From Lachnospiraceae bacterium (GTDB lineage Bacteria > Bacillota_A > Clostridia > Lachnospirales > Lachnospiraceae), in NCBI GenBank assembly GCA_017553665.1, contig JAFZKM010000133.1, positions 1-6,577 on the forward strand: a DNA stretch of 6,577 bases, read 5' to 3'. This document shows positions 1 through 5,832 of the stretch, piece by piece. Every line of letters starts with the position of its first letter. Position 1 is the first letter of the stretch. Made by a program: the position numbers and the translations under genes. Under the pieces are notes generated by a model. It searched no databases. It had not been told where the DNA came from and saw only the letters and a list, made by a program, of their open reading frames with translations.

Positions 1-1243
1 GGATCATGATGTCATCCTGAATGGATGTCAGGATCTCACCGAGATCTCCGAGCTTGACCGTCATCGTGAGTCTGTGCGTTCCCTTTGTAAGGTAGAAGCT
101 GAAGGGCTCTCCGTTTGCGCCGGAAAGGGTCCTGAGCCTCCATGTCGTATCATATTCAAATTTGTATTCGTTGAGCTCCGCAAAAGGAACCTCTCCGTCT
201 ATCGCTATCTTCCTGTAGGAAGGAAGTCCGTCGTTCCACTGCTGCTTTGTGTAAAGTCCGATCTTGTACAGGCCGTCCTCCGCAACCTCAAACTCCCATG
301 TGATGCTCTGGTTGCCCGTTCTCCAGCGGTAACCGCCCATTACATTGAGCTTTCTCGAGGTGTCCGATGCCGGAACCACGAGGGGATCGCCGTCGTTCTC
401 ACGTCTTAAGGTCGGATCGTTCTTCTCGACCGTGGTAAGCTCCGCCTGGAAATTGATCGTCTCTGCCTTTGCCGCGGTATATCCTGCTGCCTTATAATCA
501 GCGAGCACTTCCGCGTAAGACTTTACCTGTATGGGAGCGCAGGCCCTGACCTCGGCAATATACATGCCGGTCTTCATCGTTACGAGCCTTACCTTATGAG
601 AGCCCTTTGCCAGATATACATTGAACTCTTCCGATGTGATGCCCGAACTGTCGTTAAGACCTGCCGTCCTCCAGCCGTCTATCGAAACCTGCTTCGGTCT
701 CGTCTCATCCCCGATGCTGTTTAAGATCGGTTCGCCCGCATCTCTGAAAAAGCGGTTGAAAACAATGTCGCCTGCTTCTGTGAAGGGATATTTCCCGTCA
801 ATATACAGAGCACGCTTTGCGGCATCCGAAACGCTCGTATCAAGATAATAATCGAACTCAAGCCTGTAAAGCGCGTCCTCGGGCACCGTCAGATCGAACT
901 CGCAGTACTCGCTCTTCCCCGATGAGAAGAATGCGTCTCTTCCTTCAAAGGAAACAACCGAGGCCACTCCGTTCTCATCAACGATCGATGCGGAGCCTGC
1001 CGTGATCGGCTCGCCTTCATAGCAGGAAGCGTTCAGGTTTTTCATCGTATCCTTGTAGCTGAATACATCCTCACCGGCTCCGTACTTCCACTCAACCGGA
1101 ATTCCTTCGAATCCCACATATTTATCTTTAAGCTTTGCGCCCGACTCAGCGAACACCCGGGTATAGGGTGCCACCGTACAGGTGAACATGCATATGACCA
1201 AAATGAGCGATATGGCTCTTGTGAATTCCCATCTTCTGACCAT
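1..1243 (-). CDS. Secreted carbohydrate-binding protein, probably N-terminal part of a large ABC-transporter solute-binding protein (partial)
   Basis: This reading frame starts at ATG 1243-1241 and stays open for 414 codons to the left edge, so the C-terminus is missing. A GGAGG (1250-1254) lies 6 nt upstream of the start. Residues 1-32 form a signal peptide: basic MVRRWEFTR, a hydrophobic core ISLILVICMF, and a likely type I cleavage site VFA|ES. No convincing lipobox is present. Two related modules follow, at about residues 110-235 and 312-400. Each has an acidic/aromatic strand (YCEFDLTVPEDALY; WEFEVAEDGLY), then R..IDG.-PF-E (RALYIDGKYPF; RKIAIDGEVPF), and ends with YLxKGxH (YLAKGSH; YLTKGTH). 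This layout resembles, from memory, the N-terminal region of roughly 900-1000 aa extracellular solute-binding proteins encoded near YesL and AraC genes in Paenibacillus and Lachnospiraceae. Secretion and the module repeat are seen directly. The solute-binding assignment is inference because that domain lies outside the window. A secreted carbohydrate-binding or glycosidase protein is the alternative. Confidence 0.65.
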   Translation of the reverse strand, partial: MVRRWEFTRAISLILVICMFTCTVAPYTRVFAESGAKLKDKYVGFEGIPVEWKYGAGEDVFSYKDTMKNLNASCYEGEPITAGSASIVDENGVASVVSFEGRDAFFSSGKSEYCEFDLTVPEDALYRLEFDYYLDTSVSDAAKRALYIDGKYPFTEAGDIVFNRFFRDAGEPILNSIGDETRPKQVSIDGWRTAGLNDSSGITSEEFNVYLAKGSHKVRLVTMKTGMYIAEVRACAPIQVKSYAEVLADYKAAGYTAAKAETINFQAELTTVEKNDPTLRRENDGDPLVVPASDTSRKLNVMGGYRWRTGNQSITWEFEVAEDGLYKIGLYTKQQWNDGLPSYRKIAIDGEVPFAELNEYKFEYDTTWRLRTLSGANGEPFSFYLTKGTHRLTMTVKLGDLGEILTSIQDDIMI

Positions 1244-1478
1244 GGGGTTCCTCCGAATCAAAAATGTTAAAAAACGTATTTGTAGATTTTATCGCAAAAT
1301 CACTATCCTAATTTTCCTACGTTTAGGCATTTTGCACAATTCTTTTTTCTTGACATTTGTGCTATATTTTAAATTACATGAATGCTCATTTTCTTATTTA
1401 GGGTCGAAATTTGTATGTTATTTTGTGTTATGTATTATTTCTTGATTTTTAGTCAATTTTTGAAAGGAAATTTTTGAC
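1244..1478. promoter_or_regulatory. AT-rich divergent control region between the secreted protein gene and the araC-type gene
   Basis: This 235-bp spacer is much richer in A+T than the flanking genes and separates two divergent start codons. On the plus strand an extended -10 (TGCTATATT, 1360-1368) is the best candidate start signal for the regulator; a consensus TTGACA at 1350-1355 lacks a good -10 at normal spacing. On the minus strand a TAAAAT (1286-1291) about 43 bp from the start codon is a possible -10 for the secreted protein gene, but without a clear -35. An inverted repeat lies in the middle and is listed separately. An open frame at 1182-1445 crosses the region, but it overlaps the start of the secreted protein gene and has no ribosome binding site worth the name. 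Confidence 0.6.
1334..1362. promoter_or_regulatory. Candidate operator, GCACAA-N17-TTGTGC inverted repeat
   Basis: GCACAA at 1334-1339 is mirrored exactly by TTGTGC at 1357-1362. The half-sites are 23 bp apart centre to centre, about two helical turns. The repeat encloses the TTGACA at 1350-1355, and its right half overlaps the start of the extended -10 candidate at 1360-1368, a position suited to controlling the regulator's own promoter. The regulator that binds is unknown; the adjacent AraC protein is one candidate, although AraC sites are more often direct repeats. A chance match in an AT-rich spacer is possible. Confidence 0.35.
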
Positions 1479-2600
1479 ATGGATCTGAGAGAGCTGAATG
1501 AGTTTTTTGACAGTGCCGAAAAGAAGGATTTTTGCGTCATCGTGGTAGAAAAAAAGACTCTGTCTTCCGAGAAAAAGAAAGCCGCAATGACCGAGGACTA
1601 TCTCCTCGTCTGCAAGCGCCAGCTCGATGCCTCGAACCAGAGATACTGCATCGACATGAGAGGCCCGATCATCTACTGCATTCTCAATTATACACGTGAG
1701 ATATACAGTATCCGCGCGTTCGCGGGCCAGTTCAGGCAGGTTATATGCAATATCGACACATCAGAGCGCATCTGCGTATACTATTCCGAAGCCTTCTCCG
1801 ACCACAACGCGCTCTTCGACGAGTTGTTCTATATGCTCGGACAAACCGAATACGGGCTTTTCTGGGGCAGGACCAGGACCGTAACGTCCGCTTTCATGCA
1901 TCTGAGCGATGAACTTACCGTCTCCGCTCCGATCCCGAACGCGAACAGGCTCGCGACGCTGCTTAAGACACGTGACTACGACGCCTGTGAGGAGATACTT
2001 ACCGACCTTTCCCGTCCGTATCTGGCCCAGTACAGTGAGGCGAACGCTTTCTCGATCGCTTCGATGAATGCCCAGCTTCATACGGTATTCGGCGTTTTGC
2101 AGCTCTTTTTCAAGGAAAGGGAGCACCGCTGCAGCTTCACCGAGATGACGATGTACGACCTTCTGACCTATTCAAACGGAGCCGCGGGCTTTATAAGGAC
2201 CGCGATCTCGTCCCTGCGTGAATACGCCTCGGGCTACGCCGACATTGCGATCTCAGAGCGCAAGCGCAGGCACATGGAGGATATCATACGTTACATAGAC
2301 GAAAACCTGCATTCCGTATCCCTGACCACGCTGTCCTCTCATTTCGGACTCACGCAGGAATACATCAGCAGGCTTTTTAAGACGCAATATGAGGTTAATT
2401 TTTCGGATTATCTGAAGCAGAAACGCCTCGACAGGGCTGTTTTCCTGCTCCGTACCGGCTATACGGGTACCGTGACCGATCTCGCGAAGGATCTCGGCTA
2501 CCAGAGCCGCTCATATTTCCAGAACATCTTCAAGCAGGAATACGGTATAACTCCCGACGCATACAGGCTCCGCTACAGGATGAATGACAGAAGGCTGTAG
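1479..2600 (+). CDS. AraC-family transcriptional regulator, YesN-like without receiver domain
   Basis: This 373-aa protein carries a C-terminal AraC/XylS DNA-binding domain at about residues 265-368. The first helix-turn-helix is near 281-302 (SLTTLSSHFGLTQEYISRLF) and the second near 331-353 (TVTDLAKDLGYQSRSYFQNI), closed by the family signature around YGITPDAYR (355-363). The N-terminal 260 residues have no transmembrane segment, no recognisable phospho-receiver domain and no clear cupin motif. Residues about 100-180 recall the degenerate GGDEF-like/linker part seen before the HTH in YesN-type regulators, which is a weak resemblance. The ATG has a modest AAAGGA (1463-1468) 10 nt upstream. 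It is transcribed divergently from the secreted protein gene and converges on the yesL pair, so it probably activates one or both in response to a pectin-derived sugar. The ligand and targets are inference; the family call is secure. Confidence 0.93.
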   Translation: MDLRELNEFFDSAEKKDFCVIVVEKKTLSSEKKKAAMTEDYLLVCKRQLDASNQRYCIDMRGPIIYCILNYTREIYSIRAFAGQFRQVICNIDTSERICVYYSEAFSDHNALFDELFYMLGQTEYGLFWGRTRTVTSAFMHLSDELTVSAPIPNANRLATLLKTRDYDACEEILTDLSRPYLAQYSEANAFSIASMNAQLHTVFGVLQLFFKEREHRCSFTEMTMYDLLTYSNGAAGFIRTAISSLREYASGYADIAISERKRRHMEDIIRYIDENLHSVSLTTLSSHFGLTQEYISRLFKTQYEVNFSDYLKQKRLDRAVFLLRTGYTGTVTDLAKDLGYQSRSYFQNIFKQEYGITPDAYRLRYRMNDRRL

Positions 2601-2619
2601 ACTCAGATATCAGCCTTCT
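2589..2619. terminator. Hairpin across the convergent stop codons, possible bidirectional terminator
   Basis: AGAAGGCTG at 2589-2597 pairs perfectly with CAGCCTTCT at 2611-2619, leaving a 13-nt loop that contains the stop codon of the regulator (2598-2600) and that of the first yesL-like gene (2605-2603). Because the repeat is symmetric it would fold in transcripts from either strand. Neither side has a proper run of U after the stem, so it is not a textbook intrinsic terminator. It may instead protect 3' ends or work with a termination factor. Confidence 0.4.
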
Positions 2620-3304
2620 CCTCCGCGGCATCTTCGTCCGCAGCGGGCTCAGCTCCTCCGCTTTCGGCACGCTGCCGGGCCTGGATCCGATCCTCGGTCT
2701 CCTTAAAGAAAGGCTCATAGATCACTGCGTTCAGATACGCGGGCAGCGAAAGACCGAACATTATGAGCAGCGGGAAGAAATTCCCCGAAACCAGATAATA
2801 CAGGCAAGGCAGGATAAGGAACGCGAGCACCATTACCACGGTCTTCGGGAACTTATACAGCGCCGCCCAGAAAGCGTTCCTGAAAGTTGCGCCGATAGGG
2901 TTCAGGAACCTTCCCTGCATCGGGATCGCGTAGATCAGAGTCGCGAACAGCATGAACAGAACAATGATCAGCGGCACGATCATAAGCATCGAAAAAGTCT
3001 TCCAATAGATCACGAGAGCCGCGATGTCTCCCGCCATTATCAGGAACAGCACGAGGCATACGAGGCCGAAAGCCACGCTCTGTTTGAAATTGAGCTTAAA
3101 ATTCTTAATATAGGTCGCGCAGACATTGCCGTCCTCTTTGCGCACGATCTTCAGACATGTGAACGCGAGCGCCTTCAAAGCGGGACCTGTTGTAAATACC
3201 GGCAGCATGAAGACCAGAGTCAGCAGATTGATCAGAAAGAGATCCCTGACCAGGAAAATGAAGCCCGCCACCGGACCGTCGAAATCAAATATCTTTCCCG
3301 GCAT
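2603..3304 (-). CDS. yesL: DUF624 (YesL-family) integral membrane protein, copy 1
   Basis: This 233-aa hydrophobic protein belongs to the YesL/DUF624 family. It opens with the motif GKIFDFDGPV (residues 3-12) and has about five membrane segments, near 20-45, 77-100, 104-127, 153-172 and 175-193. Family-typical stretches are LPVFTTGPALKAL (34-46), NAFWAALYKFPKT (143-155) and MFGLSLPAYLNAVIY (182-196). The last 35 residues form an acidic, Ala/Glu-rich tail that the neighbouring copy lacks. A strong GGAGGAGG (3311-3318) stands 6 nt before the ATG, inside the end of the upstream yesL-like gene, and the two genes overlap by 20 bp, so translation is probably coupled. DUF624 genes are common beside sugar ABC importers and YesM/YesN-type regulators, but the biochemical role is unknown. 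It is probably not the importer permease itself, because the EAA loop typical of such permeases is not visible. Confidence 0.9.
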   Translation of the reverse strand: MPGKIFDFDGPVAGFIFLVRDLFLINLLTLVFMLPVFTTGPALKALAFTCLKIVRKEDGNVCATYIKNFKLNFKQSVAFGLVCLVLFLIMAGDIAALVIYWKTFSMLMIVPLIIVLFMLFATLIYAIPMQGRFLNPIGATFRNAFWAALYKFPKTVVMVLAFLILPCLYYLVSGNFFPLLIMFGLSLPAYLNAVIYEPFFKETEDRIQARQRAESGGAEPAADEDAAEEKADI

Positions 3305-3923
3305 AATAAGCCTCCTCCAGCTTCCTGAATTCCTCTCTGTACAGCCCGGTCCCCAGATACGCGGGCACCGAAAGCCCGAAGATAAAGAGGATCGGTCCGA
3401 GGAAATTGAAAAAGTAACAGATGACCCACGGGATCAGGTTCAGGATCAGCATCAGCAGGGTCTTGAAAATATGTGAGACCGCGAATTTGAACGCGTTTTT
3501 GACCGTGTCGATAAAACCGGCTTCGAATTTGGCCATGACCGGGAACAGGAACGTGACCGTTATCGCGAAAAAGATCCCGAATACGATCAGCAGTATCCTC
3601 GAGATATCCACGAACCAGGCCTCCACCAAAGTCATCGCGTAATAATCGGCAAAGCCGAGAGCCAGCAGCAAAAGGATGGTCAACGAGCTTATTATGCCGA
3701 TCTTCAGGTTCGCCCTGAAAGCTTTGAAGAAGGATTTCGCGACATAACTCTCCTCGTCCTTCGACATCTTCAGCACCACGGTGTCGAGCGCAGCAAATGA
3801 CGCGCCGAAGGTCACCACGGGCAGGCTGCAGAGTATCGTAAGGATATTCAGCAGGATCAGCTGGCCCATTTTTTCCGTGGCCCGTACCACCGGTCCGTCA
3901 TAGTCAAATATCTTTCCACCCAT
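3285..3923 (-). CDS. yesL: DUF624 (YesL-family) integral membrane protein, copy 2, first gene of the pair
   Basis: This 212-aa membrane protein is a diverged paralogue of the gene downstream. It shares the N-terminal GKIFDYDGPV, then LPVVTFGASFAALDTVVLKM (34-53), FPVMAKF (127-133), NAFKFAVSHIFKTLLM (143-158) and FGLSVPAYLGTGLYREEF (182-199). Hydrophobic segments lie near 20-45, 74-97, 106-127, 152-172 and 174-191. Two starts are possible: TTG at 3929-3927 or ATG at 3923-3921. The ATG is chosen because MGGKIFDYDG then aligns with MPGKIFDFDG of the paralogue. The protein ends with a short charged tail (YREEFRKLEEAYYAGKDI), whose two Glu codons form the ribosome binding site of the next gene. 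A good promoter stands about 100 bp upstream of the start. The role is as uncertain as for the other copy; co-expression suggests the two may form a hetero-oligomer, which is inference. Confidence 0.9.
   Translation of the reverse strand: MGGKIFDYDGPVVRATEKMGQLILLNILTILCSLPVVTFGASFAALDTVVLKMSKDEESYVAKSFFKAFRANLKIGIISSLTILLLLALGFADYYAMTLVEAWFVDISRILLIVFGIFFAITVTFLFPVMAKFEAGFIDTVKNAFKFAVSHIFKTLLMLILNLIPWVICYFFNFLGPILFIFGLSVPAYLGTGLYREEFRKLEEAYYAGKDI
3311..3318 (-). promoter_or_regulatory. Ribosome binding site of the second yesL-like gene, inside the first
   Basis: GGAGGAGG is read on the minus strand 6 nt before ATG 3304-3302. It doubles as Glu-Glu codons near the end of the upstream gene. 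With the 20-bp overlap it favours translational coupling of the pair. Confidence 0.75.
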
Positions 3924-3934
3924 TATCAAGGTCT

Positions 3935-3940
3935 CTCCTC
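3935..3940 (-). promoter_or_regulatory. Ribosome binding site of the first yesL-like gene
   Basis: GAGGAG lies 5 nt from a TTG (3929-3927) and 11 nt from the ATG (3923-3921). Spacing alone would allow the TTG; alignment with the paralogue favours the ATG. Using the TTG would only add two residues in front of the same protein. Confidence 0.6.
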
Positions 3941-3972
3941 ATATTTCTTCCGCTGCGGCGTCAGTACGCCCA

Positions 3973-3993
3973 AACCCTCGCACTTTCGGGGTT
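3973..3993 (-). other. Hairpin in the leader of the yesL-like transcript
   Basis: Read on the minus strand, AACCCCG and CG-A-GGGTT can pair around an AAAGTG loop, giving seven base pairs with one bulged A. It lies between the predicted start of transcription (near 4024) and the first yesL-like start codon. There is no U-tract after it and no known riboswitch motif that I can recognise, so its role, if any, is open. Confidence 0.3.
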
Positions 3994-4030
3994 CGCGGGA
4001 TTATTATCATGGCGCGGCGAAAAATATCAA

Positions 4031-4060
4031 ATAATAATTTTGCGCCGGACCGCTTTTCAA
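4031..4060 (-). promoter_or_regulatory. Sigma-A-type promoter for the yesL-like pair
   Basis: On the minus strand a -35 TTGAAA (4060-4055, 5 of 6 consensus) is followed after 18 bp by a -10 TATTAT (4036-4031, 5 of 6). Transcription would start near 4024, leaving a leader of about 100 nt before the ATG at 3923. This is the best-looking promoter in the window; the spacing is one base longer than ideal. Confidence 0.6.
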
Positions 4061-4083
4061 TGCATTTCGTTAATGTTATGCTC

Positions 4084-4105
4084 ACTGTTGAAGTATTATA
4101 ACAGT
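4084..4105. promoter_or_regulatory. Candidate operator, ACTGTT-N10-AACAGT inverted repeat
   Basis: A perfect 6-bp inverted repeat with a 10-bp centre covers the only -10-like element (TATTAT, 4094-4099) in front of the esterase gene and ends 19 bp before its ATG. A repressor bound here would block transcription of the esterase operon. The same repeat could also fold as an RNA hairpin if transcription starts further upstream. The binding protein is unknown. Confidence 0.4.
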
Positions 4106-4124
4106 AAAAGGATGGTAGTTCCAT

Positions 4125-5780
4125 ATGTTTTACGAAAAAGCCGATATTCTTGATATTTCATATCCTGCTGAGGCCGAAGGATGGCAGAACGGCGTTTATC
4201 ATGAAAGAGTCCGCCAAAGTGTCCCTTTGGCCGTTTCCGAAAGTGACGTTCCGGGCAGCGGAGCCGACACTCCCACGTGTCTGAAAAACAGTGACGGGAT
4301 CCTCATCTCTTCCCGCATGTGGACAGAGACCGAGAGCACGGGCTTCGGTATCTATGCTTATGTTGAGGGCCCCGGATTCTCTTTTGCGACCGGCATTCGC
4401 GACGCAGAGTTTACCATCACTGTATCAAATCCCACGGATAACGAACTGAAAGTCAGCTGTCTCGCGAACGATATATTGAAGATCAACGGCGAGGTGCTTC
4501 CGGCATGCGCTTCTAATGTCAGCTTTACATTCCCGATCTGCTCTGTTGAGGATAATGTCCTGCTGCAGATCTTTGTCCCGGCCGACGCGAAGGTTAAGGA
4601 AGATACCGTGGTCAATGAGCTTATCATCAACGATATTTCCTTCGAATATCTTCCCGCAAAAGAGCCCAAGGCAAAGCCCACGCTGTTCCTCGCATCGGAT
4701 TCTACCGTCCAGTCCTATGACCAGTTCCACTATCCTCAGGCAGGCTGGGGCCAGGTATTTTACAGATTCTTCAATGACGGCAATCTGACCGAGGAGCTCA
4801 TGTCTCCCGATCTGATGTACCCTCAGAACCATATTTACGAGACTCCCCACGCCGACATCGAGAACCGCTCGATCGGCGCGAGAAGCGCCCGTTCCTTCAT
4901 CAACGAGGGTAAATGGGACCGCCTGCTCTCCCGCACGGCGCCCGGAGATTTCTGCTTTATCCAGTGGGGCCACAATGACGCGACCGCGGTACGCCCGAAC
5001 AGATACGTCGCCCCCGCCGATTTCGGATTCTGGCTAAAAAAATACATCCGCTCCTGCCGTGCCCGCAAGGTCGTTCCGGTGCTCGTAACGCCTATCGCGC
5101 GCAGGAACTGTGACGGTTCAAACGGCACTTTCGTAGCCTCCTTCGGCAAATACGCCGACGTGATGCTGGCTCTTGGCGAGGAAGAGAATGTTCCCGTCAT
5201 CGATCTTTGCAGGCTTTCGGTTGATTACCTCAACATGATCGGTCCCGAGGAATCGAAGCTGATCTACCTCTGGGCCGCACCCGACGCTTACCCCGACAGC
5301 GCTTACGCTAACGGCGTTTCGGACAATACCCACCTTCAGGAATACGGCGCTACGATCTACGCGGGACTTGTGGCAAAGGCAATCAAAGAATCTCCGAATC
5401 CCGAGTTTGACCCGATCAGAGGCCTCATCAACACCGAGTTCCCAATCGAAAAACCCGCGACCTTCCGCGCCCCGGTCCCTGCGGATTCCACTTCACCGAC
5501 CGGCTTCGCGATGCAGGAGCTCCATATCGAGAACAATGTGGCAAGCTTCCTTCTGATCTTCGACGATGTGAAGGATGCCGTGAAATACCGCGTTTACCGC
5601 AAGGGCTCTGTGGACTTCCAGTTCTTCCCTCTGCGTGAGGTAACCGCCGAGGAAAAGGCCACGTCGCCCGTTATGCCGTTTACGATCCCCGCATCGGATG
5701 TTTATGAGATCTATGTCTGCGCGGTATTTGCGGACGGCAGCGAAGGCGTAAAGAGCCGCACGATAGAATTCAGGGCATAA
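4125..5780 (+). CDS. SGNH-fold rhamnogalacturonan acetylesterase-like protein (CE12/YesT type) with extra N- and C-terminal domains
   Basis: This 551-aa protein probably removes acetyl groups from rhamnogalacturonan oligosaccharides. The central SGNH hydrolase domain (about 185-425) shows all blocks of the CE12 family: the nucleophile motif LASDSTVQSY with Ser193, NRSIGARSARSFINEG (247-262) with the oxyanion Gly251, QWGHND (280-285) with Asn284, and SDNTHLQEYG (399-408) with Asp400 and His403. The first motif reads SDS instead of the usual GDS. B. subtilis YesT is only about 230 aa, so the N-terminal beta-rich domain (1-180) and the C-terminal fibronectin-III-like domain (about 458-551) are additions. 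Between the first two catalytic blocks the loop is roughly 25 residues longer than I recall for YesT. There is no signal peptide or membrane segment, so action in the cytoplasm on imported oligosaccharides is likely. It is co-transcribed with yesU, as yesT is in B. subtilis. The family is secure; the exact substrate is inferred. Confidence 0.88.
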   Translation: MFYEKADILDISYPAEAEGWQNGVYHERVRQSVPLAVSESDVPGSGADTPTCLKNSDGILISSRMWTETESTGFGIYAYVEGPGFSFATGIRDAEFTITVSNPTDNELKVSCLANDILKINGEVLPACASNVSFTFPICSVEDNVLLQIFVPADAKVKEDTVVNELIINDISFEYLPAKEPKAKPTLFLASDSTVQSYDQFHYPQAGWGQVFYRFFNDGNLTEELMSPDLMYPQNHIYETPHADIENRSIGARSARSFINEGKWDRLLSRTAPGDFCFIQWGHNDATAVRPNRYVAPADFGFWLKKYIRSCRARKVVPVLVTPIARRNCDGSNGTFVASFGKYADVMLALGEEENVPVIDLCRLSVDYLNMIGPEESKLIYLWAAPDAYPDSAYANGVSDNTHLQEYGATIYAGLVAKAIKESPNPEFDPIRGLINTEFPIEKPATFRAPVPADSTSPTGFAMQELHIENNVASFLLIFDDVKDAVKYRVYRKGSVDFQFFPLREVTAEEKATSPVMPFTIPASDVYEIYVCAVFADGSEGVKSRTIEFRA

Positions 5781-5788
5781 AGCAGGCA

Positions 5789-5810
5789 GAGGCACCGATC
5801 AGGACGCCTC
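5789..5810 (+). other. Small inverted repeat in the spacer between the esterase gene and yesU
   Basis: GAGGC (5789-5793) and GCCTC (5806-5810) can pair around a 12-nt loop in the 52-nt intergenic stretch. There is no U-tract, and the ribosome binding site of yesU follows 12 nt later, so it is more likely an mRNA processing or stability element, or chance, than a terminator. Confidence 0.2.
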
Positions 5811-5832
5811 GCCGGGAAATATAAGGAGAACC

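Larger units (their letters stand above)
3924..4124. promoter_or_regulatory. Divergent control region between the yesL-like pair and the esterase operon
   Basis: This 201-bp spacer separates two divergent operons. It holds a sigma-A-type promoter for the yesL pair, a GC-rich hairpin in that transcript's leader (3973-3993), and an inverted repeat near the esterase start (4084-4105), each discussed on its own line or as a finding. The esterase gene has a loose AAGGA (4108-4112), 12 nt from its ATG, or GGATGG (4110-4115), 9 nt away. A -10-like TATTAT (4094-4099) with a weak -35-like TTAATG (4070-4075) at 18 bp could drive the esterase operon, giving a very short leader. Confidence 0.55.

Noticed and set aside
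74..409. Open frame of 111 codons on the plus strand near the left edge
   Set aside because: It is antisense to the secreted protein, which has a signal peptide, a strong ribosome binding site and repeated modules over the same bases.
1350..1379. Standard promoter built on the perfect TTGACA at 1350-1355
   Set aside because: No hexamer 16-18 bp downstream matches the -10 consensus in more than 3 positions. The extended -10 at 1360-1368 is a better candidate.
1182..1445. Small hydrophobic open frame of 87 codons crossing the divergent spacer
   Set aside because: It begins inside the secreted protein gene, lacks a ribosome binding site, and its hydrophobic content comes from the T-rich promoter region. 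It would also cover both candidate promoters.
1761..2126. Open frame of 121 codons opposite the regulator gene
   Set aside because: The AraC product fills the plus frame; the antisense product has no motif or start signal.
4425..4973. Open frame of 182 codons on the minus strand inside the esterase gene
   Set aside because: It lies entirely over the N-terminal and catalytic part of the esterase, whose motifs are in the plus frame. No ribosome binding site or family resemblance supports it.
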